From positions 434,001 to 498,000 of the forward strand of contig JAFDXR010000008.1 in NCBI GenBank assembly GCA_018267825.1: a DNA stretch of 64,000 nucleotides, read 5' to 3'. This DNA comes from Bacteroidota bacterium. GTDB taxonomy: Bacteria > Bacteroidota > Bacteroidia > B-17B0 > Aurantibacillaceae. The notes below the pieces were generated by a model. The model made no database searches. It was not told the origin of the DNA and saw only the letters and a list, made by a program, of their open reading frames with translations. Shown one piece after another: positions 8,816 to 17,947 of this stretch. Both the position numbers and the translations under genes were made by a program. Numbering within the stretch: position 1 is the first letter of the stretch; every line of letters begins with the position of its first letter.

Positions 8816-9472
8816 TCACTGCACGATGTGGTAACGAACTAGCTTCCATACATGGTTACTGTCCGCTTGTTCACGTTTTATAATGCCTATATTTCTTGCA
8901 ATATAATATATTGTATTTTGTCCATCGTCAATGACACACTTATCATTTTTCCATTTTTCCACATCAATGTATGAATATCCGGCTAATAAAAAGTTGCTGT
9001 AAAACGTTTCATAATTAGTCGCTCCCTGACGTGTATAAAGCGTTTTTCCTTTTTGTATATCCGACGTCAAAATTGTTTCTCCTGTATTAGATTGACTGGA
9101 TGGTGTTGAGTATCGGTCTCTATTAACATTGGTGTTTGTATATCCTGCCGCTGCACCATTCACATTCCATGTCTGATCCACCCAATTCTCGTACTGGTAA
9201 TGATCATAGCTACTCTCCGACCAGCAACTATACCAGCCAAATGTGCCGGTATAAGGATAATCGTTACTTTCGCTTATCGTTTTATTGCCGCCGTTGGCTT
9301 TGAATACCCATACGCTATCTATTATATGGGTGATACTATCTTCATACACCCAATAGGTGCCTGGTTTAAAACAACCATAATCCCATAACTCCTGTGGAAT
9401 CTCAAAATGATAATTTGGTTTAGCCTCCGGATCTTTCTTACACTTTTGGCAAGCGGCCAGGGTCATTATCAA
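8816..9472 (-). CDS. Lipoprotein, copy B of the tandem pair (signal peptide apparently frameshifted)
   Basis: Paralogue of the gene at 8010-8696, of unknown function. The longest open frame with a usable start begins at a TTG (9472) and would give only MIMTLAAC before the lipobox cysteine, far too short for a signal peptide. Translation of the same frame upstream still resembles a lipoprotein signal (KLRRLSIYLKVLCLIMTLAAC) but has no ATG. An ATG does exist at 9539 in the +1 frame, four bases after the stop of the upstream gene and preceded by GGAAAAAG. Removing one A from the four-A run at 9524-9521 (minus strand) joins it exactly to the rest, giving about 240 residues. So this copy is either a recent frameshift mutant or carries a sequencing error. 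A TTG start without export is the third option. Confidence 0.7.
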   Translation of the reverse strand: MIMTLAACQKCKKDPEAKPNYHFEIPQELWDYGCFKPGTYWVYEDSITHIIDSVWVFKANGGNKTISESNDYPYTGTFGWYSCWSESSYDHYQYENWVDQTWNVNGAAAGYTNTNVNRDRYSTPSSQSNTGETILTSDIQKGKTLYTRQGATNYETFYSNFLLAGYSYIDVEKWKNDKCVIDDGQNTIYYIARNIGIIKREQADSNHVWKLVRYHIVQ

Positions 9473-9543
9473 ACACAGTACTTTTAGATATATCGATAAT
9501 CTTCTCAGCTTATATAATCGTTTTGAAACGAGGCTTCATCGCT

Positions 9544-9870
9544 TTACTTTTTCCATAACGTCACATCATAATGCTTCAGATCACTAGCCGATAAGAATTT
9601 CTTGTAATAATCCCCGCTATCACAGTCAACACTGATTCCAAAGTATTGACCCCTGCCTGCCCAAAAATTGAACGTAAAATGCCCGGCATCGTCGGTCGTT
9701 GCCTGTTCTTCGGTAAACGGCTCATCGGAGCCTGATGTAAATCTTGGGATAAAAACCTTAACATGACTCATCGGGTAGTGATGTTTTGAATACACGATCC
9801 CCTCTGACTTTACATGCCTCGTACACGAGGTGACAACCGCCACCAAAAGAAATAAGCCCACCTGTTTCAT
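9544..9870 (-). CDS. Small lipoprotein with a carboxypeptidase-regulatory-like fold
   Basis: A lipoprotein of about 108 residues, starting at the ATG at 9870 (MKQVGLFLLVAVVTSC; lipobox VTSC). An upstream TTG would add eight polar residues before the hydrophobic core and is less likely. The mature part reads GIVYSKHHYPMSHVKVFIP then TTDDAGHFTFNF. This is the usual pattern of CarboxypepD_reg or transthyretin-like beta-sandwich domains, where a short loop precedes a 'T-D-x-x-G-x-F' strand. The gene ends four bases before the ATG (9539) that appears to be the original start of lipoprotein copy B, so the two were probably one translationally coupled operon. Its partner or substrate is unknown. Confidence 0.75.
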   Translation of the reverse strand: MKQVGLFLLVAVVTSCTRHVKSEGIVYSKHHYPMSHVKVFIPRFTSGSDEPFTEEQATTDDAGHFTFNFWAGRGQYFGISVDCDSGDYYKKFLSASDLKHYDVTLWKK

Positions 9871-9972
9871 AACCTGTTTTTGTTCCTGGCACAACTATCG
9901 TGCCCCGAAAACCAATGTTGATAAGGGTTGTAGACATTTACTATAGTATTTTCGGTTGGTTTTCTCCATAAA

Positions 9973-9996
9973 AAAAGGGAGCAAATGCTCCCTTTT
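9973..9996. terminator. GGGAGCA-type terminator hairpin
   Basis: AAAAGGGAGCA pairs perfectly with TGCTCCCTTTT. It lies just after the stop of the minus-strand lipoprotein gene at 10020, and an A/T symmetric flank makes it usable in both directions. Its core is the same as the hairpin at 2520-2542. Confidence 0.8.
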
Positions 9997-10019
9997 CTAC
10001 ATATAAACAAAACGTTTTT

Positions 10020-10658
10020 CTATTTGATGAACTTCCTCAGAGATGTACCAAATCCGGCACCCATTACCACCCATTGAATGGTTGTATCAGGACCCGATAC
10101 GGTCAGTTTTGAGTTTGTACAATAGATATCATCGCCCAGCGGGTTTGGCTGATCCGGCACAACAATGTCCGTGTCGTTTACCATACCAAAGTAAACCGGG
10201 AAGATATAGGCTGTATTGCCGGCTACACCACCCACGTTATCGGTTGTGTATAACCCTGTGCCCAATTTGGTAACGTTCATGGTTTGTCCGTTCGAAGTAC
10301 GCGTATAAACGCCGCTGTAATCGATCGCCGAAGAAACCGGTGTTACAAGCACCAGGCGCGAAATAGAAACGTTATAGCCATACTCTGTTCTTTTGGAATA
10401 CGTTGCCGAATAAAAACCAGGTGTGGTCAAATCCACATTGCTGCTGGTTGGTGTGGTCAATACAGTTGTATTGCCGTTCTCATCAATCAGCTTAGCGCCA
10501 GGATCCGAGTATGTGCCCGTTCCCACAGGCGTGCTGTAAACCGCCGTGCCAATCAGTTCCATCTTAGGAACATTCACCACTTTGGTTGTGCTCTCTTTTT
10601 TCTTACAGGCCGTAATCAATACGAGTCCGGCCAATGCTGTTATTACAATATTTTTCAT
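10020..10658 (-). CDS. Lipoprotein of the SusCD operon, DUF5012/BT_2262-like
   Basis: The third gene of the susC-susD operon, 19 bp after susD. It is 212 residues. The lipoprotein signal MKNIVITALAGLVLITACKKK (lipobox ITAC) places it on the outer membrane. The N-terminal half contains an Ig-like segment (YSDPGAKLIDENGNTT...VDLTTPGFYSATYSKRTEYGYN) characteristic of the surface 'DUF5012/BT_2262' proteins that often accompany SusD-like lipoproteins. The C-terminal half is a beta-rich domain with many Tyr, Thr and Gly residues. By position it is probably an accessory surface ligand-binding lipoprotein of the uptake complex. It is followed by a strong hairpin at 9973-9996. Family assignment is by eye. 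Confidence 0.75.
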   Translation of the reverse strand: MKNIVITALAGLVLITACKKKESTTKVVNVPKMELIGTAVYSTPVGTGTYSDPGAKLIDENGNTTVLTTPTSSNVDLTTPGFYSATYSKRTEYGYNVSISRLVLVTPVSSAIDYSGVYTRTSNGQTMNVTKLGTGLYTTDNVGGVAGNTAYIFPVYFGMVNDTDIVVPDQPNPLGDDIYCTNSKLTVSGPDTTIQWVVMGAGFGTSLRKFIK

Positions 10659-10676
10659 CGTGTCTGTCTTTTTAAA

Positions 10677-12137
10677 TTAGTTTACATCCCACCATACTTT
10701 ATCGTAAATCAAGTGCTGCGCCGGAACATTCGGGTTACGGGTAAGCTCTGAGCTTGGATAGAACATGCGATTCGGCATTTTGCCAGGACCAATGATCGAG
10801 TGCACCGAAGGAACCAAGAATGAAGGATAGCCTGTTCTTCTGTATTCTGTCCAGGCCTCATTTCCCTGTGTTCCGCACATCGCAAACCATTTTTGTGTAA
10901 TGATCGCTTCAACCTGTTGGGCAACGGTTCCTGAAGCAGGATAGGCCACCTGCGGCTGAGCAAAATAATATGGAGCCAGGGTATCAGATAAACCACAGTC
11001 TACGTAACTGGCAGTAATACCAGACTCGTAAAATGTTTGAGCTGTTCCCGGCAGCCAGGTACGGGCTGCGGCTTCGGCCTGTAAAAACAAGCTTTCATAA
11101 TCGCTCATCAGTTTTACCGGCGCATTGGCCGATGTAGCATCGTTTACATTGGCACCAGTAATAGCGCCTGGCAACGATAACGATGTTACAGGAATATTAG
11201 ATGTATAATCACCCTGTGCATTACCCTGGAACGAACCATTACTCAACGGTGTATACACCACAGCAATACGATCATCAAACCAGTTATACATGGTATCGAG
11301 ACAGGTGGAGCTGGCCACAAAGTTCTGTGTTCCATTAATCTCAGAGAATACAGAATAGTATGGATTTGTATTACCCGGAGTAGAAGTGTACTTAATTTGT
11401 ACATTTTCGCCGGCACCAAGGAAGGTTGCACTGGCCATAGAGGCAATACCCGCCTGGGCTTTAGCAGCATCTACATAAGCCATACGCAGATATACGCGCA
11501 GCTTGAGGGTGTTCGCAAACTTGGTCCACATGGTCATGTCGCCACCCAGCAGGATGTCGTCTGTAGTCGGGCCATCTGTAGCAGAAGGATCGATCAGTGC
11601 CAGACCGTCATCAATCAGCTTAATGATCCCGTCATACACGTCTTTCTGTGTGTCATATTTTGGGGAAATCACGCCATCTTCACCCTTCAGGGCATCAGAA
11701 AACGGAATATCACCAAAGTTGTCGGTCAACACCTGATACGTATACGCCTGCAGAATTTTGGCGCAAGCCACATACTGGAATTTACCTTCTTCTGTACCTT
11801 TCTTCACTACATAGTTCAGATCCTGTAAGGCATCTGAATAGCAAAGTCTCCATGGCGCATCAAAATCGTCGGCAGCCGGAGAATATTGCTCCAGTGTTTT
11901 ATACTGAGATGAATACGGATTTTGTGTCCAGTATTCTCCCCAGATACAGCCATATACCTGGAAGTTGTTCCCCATGGCATGTCCGATCGCTAACTCCGCA
12001 GAAGGAAGCACATCCTTTACCTCAACCTTTGACGGTGAGTTAGGGTTGTCGTTGATGTCGAGGAAATCTTTTTTACAGCTCACAAATAACATGGACCCCA
12101 TGGCGGCTGTAAGAATATATCGATTGATTGTTTTCAT
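10677..12137 (-). CDS. SusD/RagB-family nutrient-binding lipoprotein
   Basis: An outer-membrane lipoprotein that acts as the lid and binding partner of the SusC porin. It is 486 residues, with lipobox VSC in MLFVSCKKDFLDINDNPNSP. The FLDINDNPN start and a C-terminal end with EAWTEYRRTGYPSFLVPS and the LTRNPNVP block match the SusD-like_2 subfamily. Helical TPR-like stretches (FQYVACAKILQAYTYQVLTDNFGDIPFSDAL) are visible at about 125-155. It is encoded 21 bp after susC, in the usual order. SusD-like_2 pairs are often not linked to glycan PULs, and no glycoside hydrolase is nearby, so the ligand may be a peptide or another oligomer. Confidence 0.93.
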   Translation of the reverse strand: MKTINRYILTAAMGSMLFVSCKKDFLDINDNPNSPSKVEVKDVLPSAELAIGHAMGNNFQVYGCIWGEYWTQNPYSSQYKTLEQYSPAADDFDAPWRLCYSDALQDLNYVVKKGTEEGKFQYVACAKILQAYTYQVLTDNFGDIPFSDALKGEDGVISPKYDTQKDVYDGIIKLIDDGLALIDPSATDGPTTDDILLGGDMTMWTKFANTLKLRVYLRMAYVDAAKAQAGIASMASATFLGAGENVQIKYTSTPGNTNPYYSVFSEINGTQNFVASSTCLDTMYNWFDDRIAVVYTPLSNGSFQGNAQGDYTSNIPVTSLSLPGAITGANVNDATSANAPVKLMSDYESLFLQAEAAARTWLPGTAQTFYESGITASYVDCGLSDTLAPYYFAQPQVAYPASGTVAQQVEAIITQKWFAMCGTQGNEAWTEYRRTGYPSFLVPSVHSIIGPGKMPNRMFYPSSELTRNPNVPAQHLIYDKVWWDVN

Positions 12138-12158
12138 ATCTTTTCTTTTTTACGGGGT

Positions 12159-15100
12159 TTAGAAGTTAAAGTTGAACTTAAAACCAAAGTTTCGCTGAGA
12201 TGGGTTCGCGGCAAACTCAAAGCCCTGAACGTTACCCGAGCCCGATGAACCCATTTCCGGATCTGAATACACGTTTGTTTTGTGTGTCCAGAGGAACAGG
12301 TTGTTCGCAAATAAACCTACACTGATTGCACCGAAAGGTGTTTTTGTGAGGTATTTGCTTGGGATGCGGTACGACATAGACACCTCGCGCAGTTTGATAT
12401 AACTGGCGTTCAGAATATGCTGTCCGTCCGGAATCTTATTGGTGTAGTAGTTATACACATCATATTTGCGATTCGTGTTTGTTACGTATTCGCCTTTGTA
12501 GTTCTTATACACCGAGTTATCCCACAGTTTATCTTCACGTCCGCCTTCAGCCGTTTCAGGAGCAGTTCCTACGAAATCCATCAAGCTCTTGGTGTAAGAG
12601 TAGAACACGCCACCTTGTTTTGTATCAAACATAAAGCTGAATGAAAAGTTTTTGTAGCTGATCTGAGCGCCTAATGAAGCCTGGAATTTAGGTTGGTAGT
12701 TCCCTAAAATAACCGAGTTCGTTGTTGTCATTGGTAAACCGGTTGCAGAGTCAACAACCGTGTGACCGTTTCCGTCTGTTTGCAGACTTACGCCGTAAAA
12801 CGCACCATAAGGTTGCCCCTGCTGTGCCACAACTGCCATACGCGAGAAACCACCTAACACAATCTGGTCAACACCGTCCTGGATAGATACAACCTTGTTG
12901 CGGTTGCGTGTATAGGTTGCGGTAACATCCACTTTCAGACCGTTCGGACGGCTGATTGGTGTACCGCGTACGAGTAACTCCACCCCTTTGTTTTCGATTT
13001 TACCGGCATTGATCGTTTTCGATGTAAAGCCTGATGCATTCGAAATAGGTACGTTAATGATCTGGTTGGTAGAGTTGTTCACATAATAAGAGAAGTCAAA
13101 ACCTAAACGATCGTGGAAGAAACTTAACTCTGTTCCGATTTCAAACGCTGTTGTGATCTCCGGTTTCAGATTCGGGTTTCCTAAGCGATCGCCCTGTGTA
13201 AAGGCGTTCACTGTACCGAATGGTGTGGTAGTAGTACCAAAGCCACCGTCGATAGTTGTTTTGTTGAAAATAGATGTTGTCAGGTACTCATCTGCATCTT
13301 TACCAACTTTTGCGTAGCTCGCACGGAGTTTACCGTAGTTGAACCAGCTGTTTTTAAGGCTGTCGTTAAACAGTTCGGAAAACACCCATGATGCATTCAC
13401 ACTCGGGTAGAAATACGAACGGTTGCTTTTCGGTAAAGTCGAAGACCAGTCGTTACGGGCCGTCACGCCTAAGAAGAGCATGTTTTTATACGCCACGTTC
13501 GCATCCATATAAGCACCGATCAGACGGCGTTTAAAGGTATTGTTTGTTGTAAGCGCAGCACCATTGGAGTTAGAGATGTTGTAGTAATCAGCAATAGCCA
13601 GACCACCTTGTGCATTGGTTTGAGCAAACAGCTCTGTCGTTGTTTTCTGGCGTACGTTGTGGCCCAGTGTTCCGTATACACGCCAGTTGCTGTTGATCTG
13701 CTTATCGAAGTTCAGCATGAGGTCGTTCGTGATCTCATTCACGTTATAGATATCCTCAGAGTATTTACCCTGGTAAATTTTGTTGTTACCGGCCCAGAAC
13801 GGATCAATCGGCTCGTAGCTGTATTTTTTCCATTTCTGGTAGCGGCGGTCCGAGTAAATATCACCCCCGATACGCTCGGTGATAGTCAGCCATTTGGTAG
13901 CGGCGTAAGACAATGTTGTATTACCCTGTAAGTGGTCTACCTTGTTACTGTTACGATAGTTCTGCAATACAAAGTAAGGATCGGTTGTATAAGCACCGTA
14001 GAAACCGTATTTACCGGTTTGGTCGTTGTACTGGTTGAACGGGTTGTTCAGGTCTTTTCCTTCCGTAATAGGAATATCGCGCGGCGTCTGGATCAGGTTT
14101 GCATAAATCGATCCGTCGCTCTGACCACCTGTTGGCAGGTCACTGTTGATGCTGTTGTAGCTGGCAGAGATCGATGATGTGAATTTGTTGGTGAGCTGTG
14201 TCGTTCCGTTGAAACGAATGCTGTATTTGTTGTAGTCTGTTGTTTTGATGATCCCTTTATTGTTCAGGGCATTCATCGAAAGGTAGTATGTCGATTTTTC
14301 GTTACCACCCGAGATCGCCAGGTTGTTGTTGTATGTATAACCGGTTGTGAAGAAATCCTTGATGTTGTTTGGAAGGTTCTCGTATTTCTTTACACGCTGC
14401 TGGCCATCGATGATCTGACCCCACGGACGGTATTCGCCGTCAAAGGCTTTACCCCACGAGAAGTTCTCACGACGGTCATCAGCAATGTTATGCAAGTCAC
14501 CCTCACCATACTCACCCTGTGTTCTCGGCACCCTCAGGATACGTGAGAATGTGGTGCTTGAGCTGAAGGTGATATCCATCTTACGGTTTTCGTTTGTCAT
14601 ATTACGACCGTGTTTGGTCGTAATGATGATCGCACCGTTCGATGCACGCGATCCATAAAGGGCCGCTGCAGCCGGACCTTTCAGTACCGAAATGCTTTCG
14701 ATGTCGTCCGGGTTAATATCGTTGGCACGGTTACCGTAGTCAACCTGATTGTTCAGGTCATCACCGGTTCTGAATGCCGAGTTATCGATAGGAATACCAT
14801 CTACTACCATCAGTGCCTGGTTGTTTCCCGTGAGTGAGGTACCCCCACGAATCACGATACGGTTCGAGGTACCCGGACCGCCGGTACTGCTGGTAACGTT
14901 TACCCCTGATACTTTACCCTGTAAACCACTGATGATATTGGTGCTCTGACCTTTGGTGAGCTCATCATTGCTTACCTGCTGGGTTGAATACCCGAGGCTT
15001 CGTTTTTCACGTTTGATCGCGTTGGCTGTTACAACTGTTTCATCGAGTTGCAAAGCTTCCTGCGTCATCACAGCATCAATGTTGTCGGCTACCGCATATT

Positions 15101-15353
15101 CTTTCGGTTTGTAGCCAAATAAGCGTAAAGAGATCTTCTTTACAGAATCCGGTAAAGCAATGGTAAACTGCCCGTCAACATTAGTGAATGCCGAGAGTGA
15201 AGTGTTCTTTACCCCAATAGCAACCCCAAACAATGGCTCTTTGGTAGAAGCATCTTTAACAGTACCCGTCACAACCCGTGTCTGCGCCTGCGTAAGCAAA
15301 CCCAGAAACAGGAATACAAATACCATTATGGATTTTTGTGTTTTTACTTTCAT
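12159..15353 (-). CDS. SusC/RagA-family TonB-dependent outer-membrane transporter
   Basis: A 1064-residue outer-membrane transporter. Order of parts: signal peptide to QAQ (about residue 24); a carboxypeptidase-regulatory-like domain (VVTGTVKDASTKEPLFGVAIGVKNTSLSAFTNVDGQF) to about 105; a TonB plug domain with the family signature VDGIPIDNSAF and DINPDDIESISVLKGPAAAALYGSRASNGAIIITTK at about 185-245; and a beta-barrel ending in an aromatic terminal residue (FKFNFNF). No N-terminal anti-sigma extension is seen. It is the first gene of an operon with susD and a lipoprotein. TATATTCG on the minus strand, about 21 bases before the start, matches the -7 consensus at 7 of 8 positions. The divergent neighbour is an S46 dipeptidyl-peptidase, which fits peptide uptake, although that is inference. 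Confidence 0.96.
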   Translation of the reverse strand: MKVKTQKSIMVFVFLFLGLLTQAQTRVVTGTVKDASTKEPLFGVAIGVKNTSLSAFTNVDGQFTIALPDSVKKISLRLFGYKPKEYAVADNIDAVMTQEALQLDETVVTANAIKREKRSLGYSTQQVSNDELTKGQSTNIISGLQGKVSGVNVTSSTGGPGTSNRIVIRGGTSLTGNNQALMVVDGIPIDNSAFRTGDDLNNQVDYGNRANDINPDDIESISVLKGPAAAALYGSRASNGAIIITTKHGRNMTNENRKMDITFSSSTTFSRILRVPRTQGEYGEGDLHNIADDRRENFSWGKAFDGEYRPWGQIIDGQQRVKKYENLPNNIKDFFTTGYTYNNNLAISGGNEKSTYYLSMNALNNKGIIKTTDYNKYSIRFNGTTQLTNKFTSSISASYNSINSDLPTGGQSDGSIYANLIQTPRDIPITEGKDLNNPFNQYNDQTGKYGFYGAYTTDPYFVLQNYRNSNKVDHLQGNTTLSYAATKWLTITERIGGDIYSDRRYQKWKKYSYEPIDPFWAGNNKIYQGKYSEDIYNVNEITNDLMLNFDKQINSNWRVYGTLGHNVRQKTTTELFAQTNAQGGLAIADYYNISNSNGAALTTNNTFKRRLIGAYMDANVAYKNMLFLGVTARNDWSSTLPKSNRSYFYPSVNASWVFSELFNDSLKNSWFNYGKLRASYAKVGKDADEYLTTSIFNKTTIDGGFGTTTTPFGTVNAFTQGDRLGNPNLKPEITTAFEIGTELSFFHDRLGFDFSYYVNNSTNQIINVPISNASGFTSKTINAGKIENKGVELLVRGTPISRPNGLKVDVTATYTRNRNKVVSIQDGVDQIVLGGFSRMAVVAQQGQPYGAFYGVSLQTDGNGHTVVDSATGLPMTTTNSVILGNYQPKFQASLGAQISYKNFSFSFMFDTKQGGVFYSYTKSLMDFVGTAPETAEGGREDKLWDNSVYKNYKGEYVTNTNRKYDVYNYYTNKIPDGQHILNASYIKLREVSMSYRIPSKYLTKTPFGAISVGLFANNLFLWTHKTNVYSDPEMGSSGSGNVQGFEFAANPSQRNFGFKFNFNF

Positions 15354-15722
15354 ACTTGTTTTTTGGTTAGGCCGCGAATATATGCTATTTTTTGTGTGTT
15401 AAAAAAGCGAAAAATCGACGAATTTGCCTTTTTCTCCTTCAGAATCTGATTTTTGATAGACGCGCTTTCACTTAAGTGATTTATTGTCAGAGAGATGTGG
15501 CCGAACGGTTGCGATTTAGGATTACTGGTTTATTTCGATGGTTGTTGGTATTTTTTTCGCTGAAATGCCTGCTTTTTGCCTTTGCTTGTCTTTTTATGCA
15601 ATTAATAGCCTTAAAATCGCCGGTCATCCCCTATAAATCCTGCTTATCTATTTTTTGCATTTCCCTTCGATTTTTCTCTTAGATTCGCTCCTGCTTATAT
15701 TTTTTAAAACAATTTAACCCTC
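15354..15722. other. Divergent intergenic region between susC and the S46 peptidase gene
   Basis: About 370 bp, T-rich on the plus strand. It should hold the promoters of both flanking genes. On the minus strand TATATTCG (15375-15382) is a near-consensus -7 box for susC. On the plus side no confident box was found before 15723. Short open frames here have no plausible start or protein-like composition. No RNA structure was recognised. Confidence 0.5.
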
Positions 15723-17888
15723 ATGAAAAAAACCGTACTATCCCTGATTATTTTTTCTTTTTTCCTGCGGCCAATCGCAAAGGCCGACGAAGGCATGTGG
15801 CTCCCGATGCTCCTTGGCGAGCAGGTTTACGCCGACATGGTAAAACGTGGTCTTAAGGTCAGCAAGGAACAGCTGTATAGCATGAACCAGGCGTCTATTA
15901 AAGATGCTATTGTGATTTTTGGTGGCGGCTGCACCGGTGAGATCGTAAGTAAAGAAGGTCTTATTTTCACCAATCACCACTGTGGTTACAATGCCATTGC
16001 CTCTGCAAGCTCCGTAGAACATAACTATCTCAAAGATGGTTTCTGGGCAAAAAGCAAAGACCAGGAAATTTCTTCCCCCGGCCTGAGCGTTCAGTTCCTC
16101 GTGAAAATTACAGACGTAACCGACAAAGTAAATGAGCGCATTAAAGGGCTCAGTGCTACAGAACTTACCCAGAAACTTCCGGGAATCCTTACGGAGATCG
16201 CCAATAAGGAAACAGAAGGCTCGGGCTACGAAGGTCGCATCGCCTCTATGTTCAAGGCTAACCAGTTTTTACTGTTTACCTACGAACGCTTTAAAGACGT
16301 GCGCCTGGTAGGTACACCGCCTGAAAGTATCGGTAAATTCGGCGGCGATACCGACAACTGGGAATGGCCACGCCACACTGGTGATTTCTCTATTTTTCGT
16401 GTATACATGAGTAAAGACGGAAAACCAGCCGACTTCGCAGCCGACAACGTGCCTTACAAACCAAAATACTCATTGCCTGTATCTATCAAAGGTGTGAAAG
16501 ACGGCGATTACTCCATGATCTACGGTTACCCGGGTGGAACCAACCGCTATGAAACCTCTTTTGGTGTAAAACTGAAAACAGATGTCGAAAACCCTTCGCT
16601 TGTTGGCCTCCGCGATGTGCGCCTGAAATACATGTTCGAAGAAATGAAAAAAGATCCGGCCACAAAACTACAGCTCGCCGGTTCTTACGCCGGTATTGCC
16701 AACTACTGGAAGTTTTTCGACGGTGAAACACAGCAGTTATTGAAATACCATGTGTATGAAGAAAAACAGGCCAACGAAGCAGCTTTCGCTGCCTGGGCCA
16801 AAGGAAAAACAGAATACGACAACCTGTTTGCCGATTACCAAAAAATTTATGATGCCTGGAGGCCTTATGCCAAACAACGTGTGTACCTCAACGAAGGTAT
16901 CCTGGGCTCTCCGCTTGTAGCATTTGCTTCATCTCTCCAAAAACTGGACGCAACCCTGAGCAAAAAAGATGCAACCAAAGAAGAGATTACAAAAGCCACA
17001 GATGCTGTTAAAACAGCACGTGCCAACTTTATTAAATCAGAAAATATTACATCCGATAAAAATATCCTGGGTGCTGTTACCCAGATGTTCTTTAATGATG
17101 TGGATGCCAGCCAGCATCCATCCAACTTCTACCACTGGCTTGGCACGACATTCGGTGACCTGAAAAGCAAAAAATCGTACGAAGCCTATGCCGACTACGT
17201 GTTCAGCAACACCATGATTCTGGATGATGCCAAATGGAACAGGTTCCTGGAAGCTCCGGATACCGCTACATTACACAAAGACGCAGCGTATATGACTGCC
17301 AGCGCGTTCAACAGCAATTTCAATAACAACTATGCGAAATTCTTTACCGATTTTTCAGCGCAGAATTTCTACCTGGGTAAAACATACCTGAAAGGAATCC
17401 TGGAAATGAACAAGGGTAAGAAAATGTATCCGGATGCCAACTTCACCATGCGTGTGAGTTATGGTAATGTGAAATCGTATACTCCCCGCGATGCCGTAAA
17501 ATACAATTACGTGTGTACATTAAGCGGTGTACTCGAAAAATACAAACCGGGCGATTATGAGTTTGACCTTCCTGCCAACCTGCTCGAAAAAGCCAAAGCA
17601 AAAGATTTTGGTCAGTATATGGATGCTACCGCAAAAGACATTGTAGTTACCTATATTACTACCAACGATATTACCGGCGGTAACTCCGGTTCTCCGGTGC
17701 TCAATGCAAAAGGCGAGCTCATTGGCCTGGCATTCGATGGAAACTACGAGGCACTCAGCCATAAAATTGCATTCGACAAAAACCTCAACCGTACCATTTG
17801 CCTGGATGTGCGCTACCTGCTTTGGGTTGTCGACAAACTGGGCGGAGCAAGCAACCTGATTCAGGAGCTTGATCTGAAAAAAATCTAA
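15723..17888 (+). CDS. S46-family dipeptidyl-peptidase, DPP7-like
   Basis: A periplasmic serine exopeptidase that removes dipeptides from the N-termini of oligopeptides. It is 721 residues with a signal peptide (cleavage near AKA-DEG, residue 21) and the mature start DEGMWLPM typical of the family. The catalytic triad is visible as NHHC (His85/86), HTGDFS (Asp221) and GGNSGSPV (Ser655). Eighteen residues after the Ser, in FDGN, position 673 is Gly. Published work on the family links Gly here to DPP7 (hydrophobic/aliphatic P1) and Arg or Ser to DPP11 (acidic P1), so a DPP7-type specificity is inferred. The region 300-560 is the alpha-helical lid. A strong terminator follows. Confidence 0.93.
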   Translation: MKKTVLSLIIFSFFLRPIAKADEGMWLPMLLGEQVYADMVKRGLKVSKEQLYSMNQASIKDAIVIFGGGCTGEIVSKEGLIFTNHHCGYNAIASASSVEHNYLKDGFWAKSKDQEISSPGLSVQFLVKITDVTDKVNERIKGLSATELTQKLPGILTEIANKETEGSGYEGRIASMFKANQFLLFTYERFKDVRLVGTPPESIGKFGGDTDNWEWPRHTGDFSIFRVYMSKDGKPADFAADNVPYKPKYSLPVSIKGVKDGDYSMIYGYPGGTNRYETSFGVKLKTDVENPSLVGLRDVRLKYMFEEMKKDPATKLQLAGSYAGIANYWKFFDGETQQLLKYHVYEEKQANEAAFAAWAKGKTEYDNLFADYQKIYDAWRPYAKQRVYLNEGILGSPLVAFASSLQKLDATLSKKDATKEEITKATDAVKTARANFIKSENITSDKNILGAVTQMFFNDVDASQHPSNFYHWLGTTFGDLKSKKSYEAYADYVFSNTMILDDAKWNRFLEAPDTATLHKDAAYMTASAFNSNFNNNYAKFFTDFSAQNFYLGKTYLKGILEMNKGKKMYPDANFTMRVSYGNVKSYTPRDAVKYNYVCTLSGVLEKYKPGDYEFDLPANLLEKAKAKDFGQYMDATAKDIVVTYITTNDITGGNSGSPVLNAKGELIGLAFDGNYEALSHKIAFDKNLNRTICLDVRYLLWVVDKLGGASNLIQELDLKKI

Positions 17889-17907
17889 GCTTTTCTTTTC
17901 TGAAAAC

Positions 17908-17942
17908 AAAAAAAAGAGGTCTCGTATGAGGCCTCTTTTTTT
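17908..17942. terminator. Bidirectional terminator
   Basis: AAAAAAGAGG with inner CTC pairs with GAG and CCTCTTTTTT around a GTAT loop (14 bp, one G-T pair), with A- and T-runs on either side. It separates the convergent S46 peptidase and VIT/vWA genes. Confidence 0.88.
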
Positions 17943-17947
17943 GCTGC

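Noticed and set aside
15476-15682. Open frame of 68 codons in the susC/S46 spacer
   Set aside because: Composition is dominated by Phe/Leu from T-rich DNA, there is no ribosome-binding context and no recognisable family.
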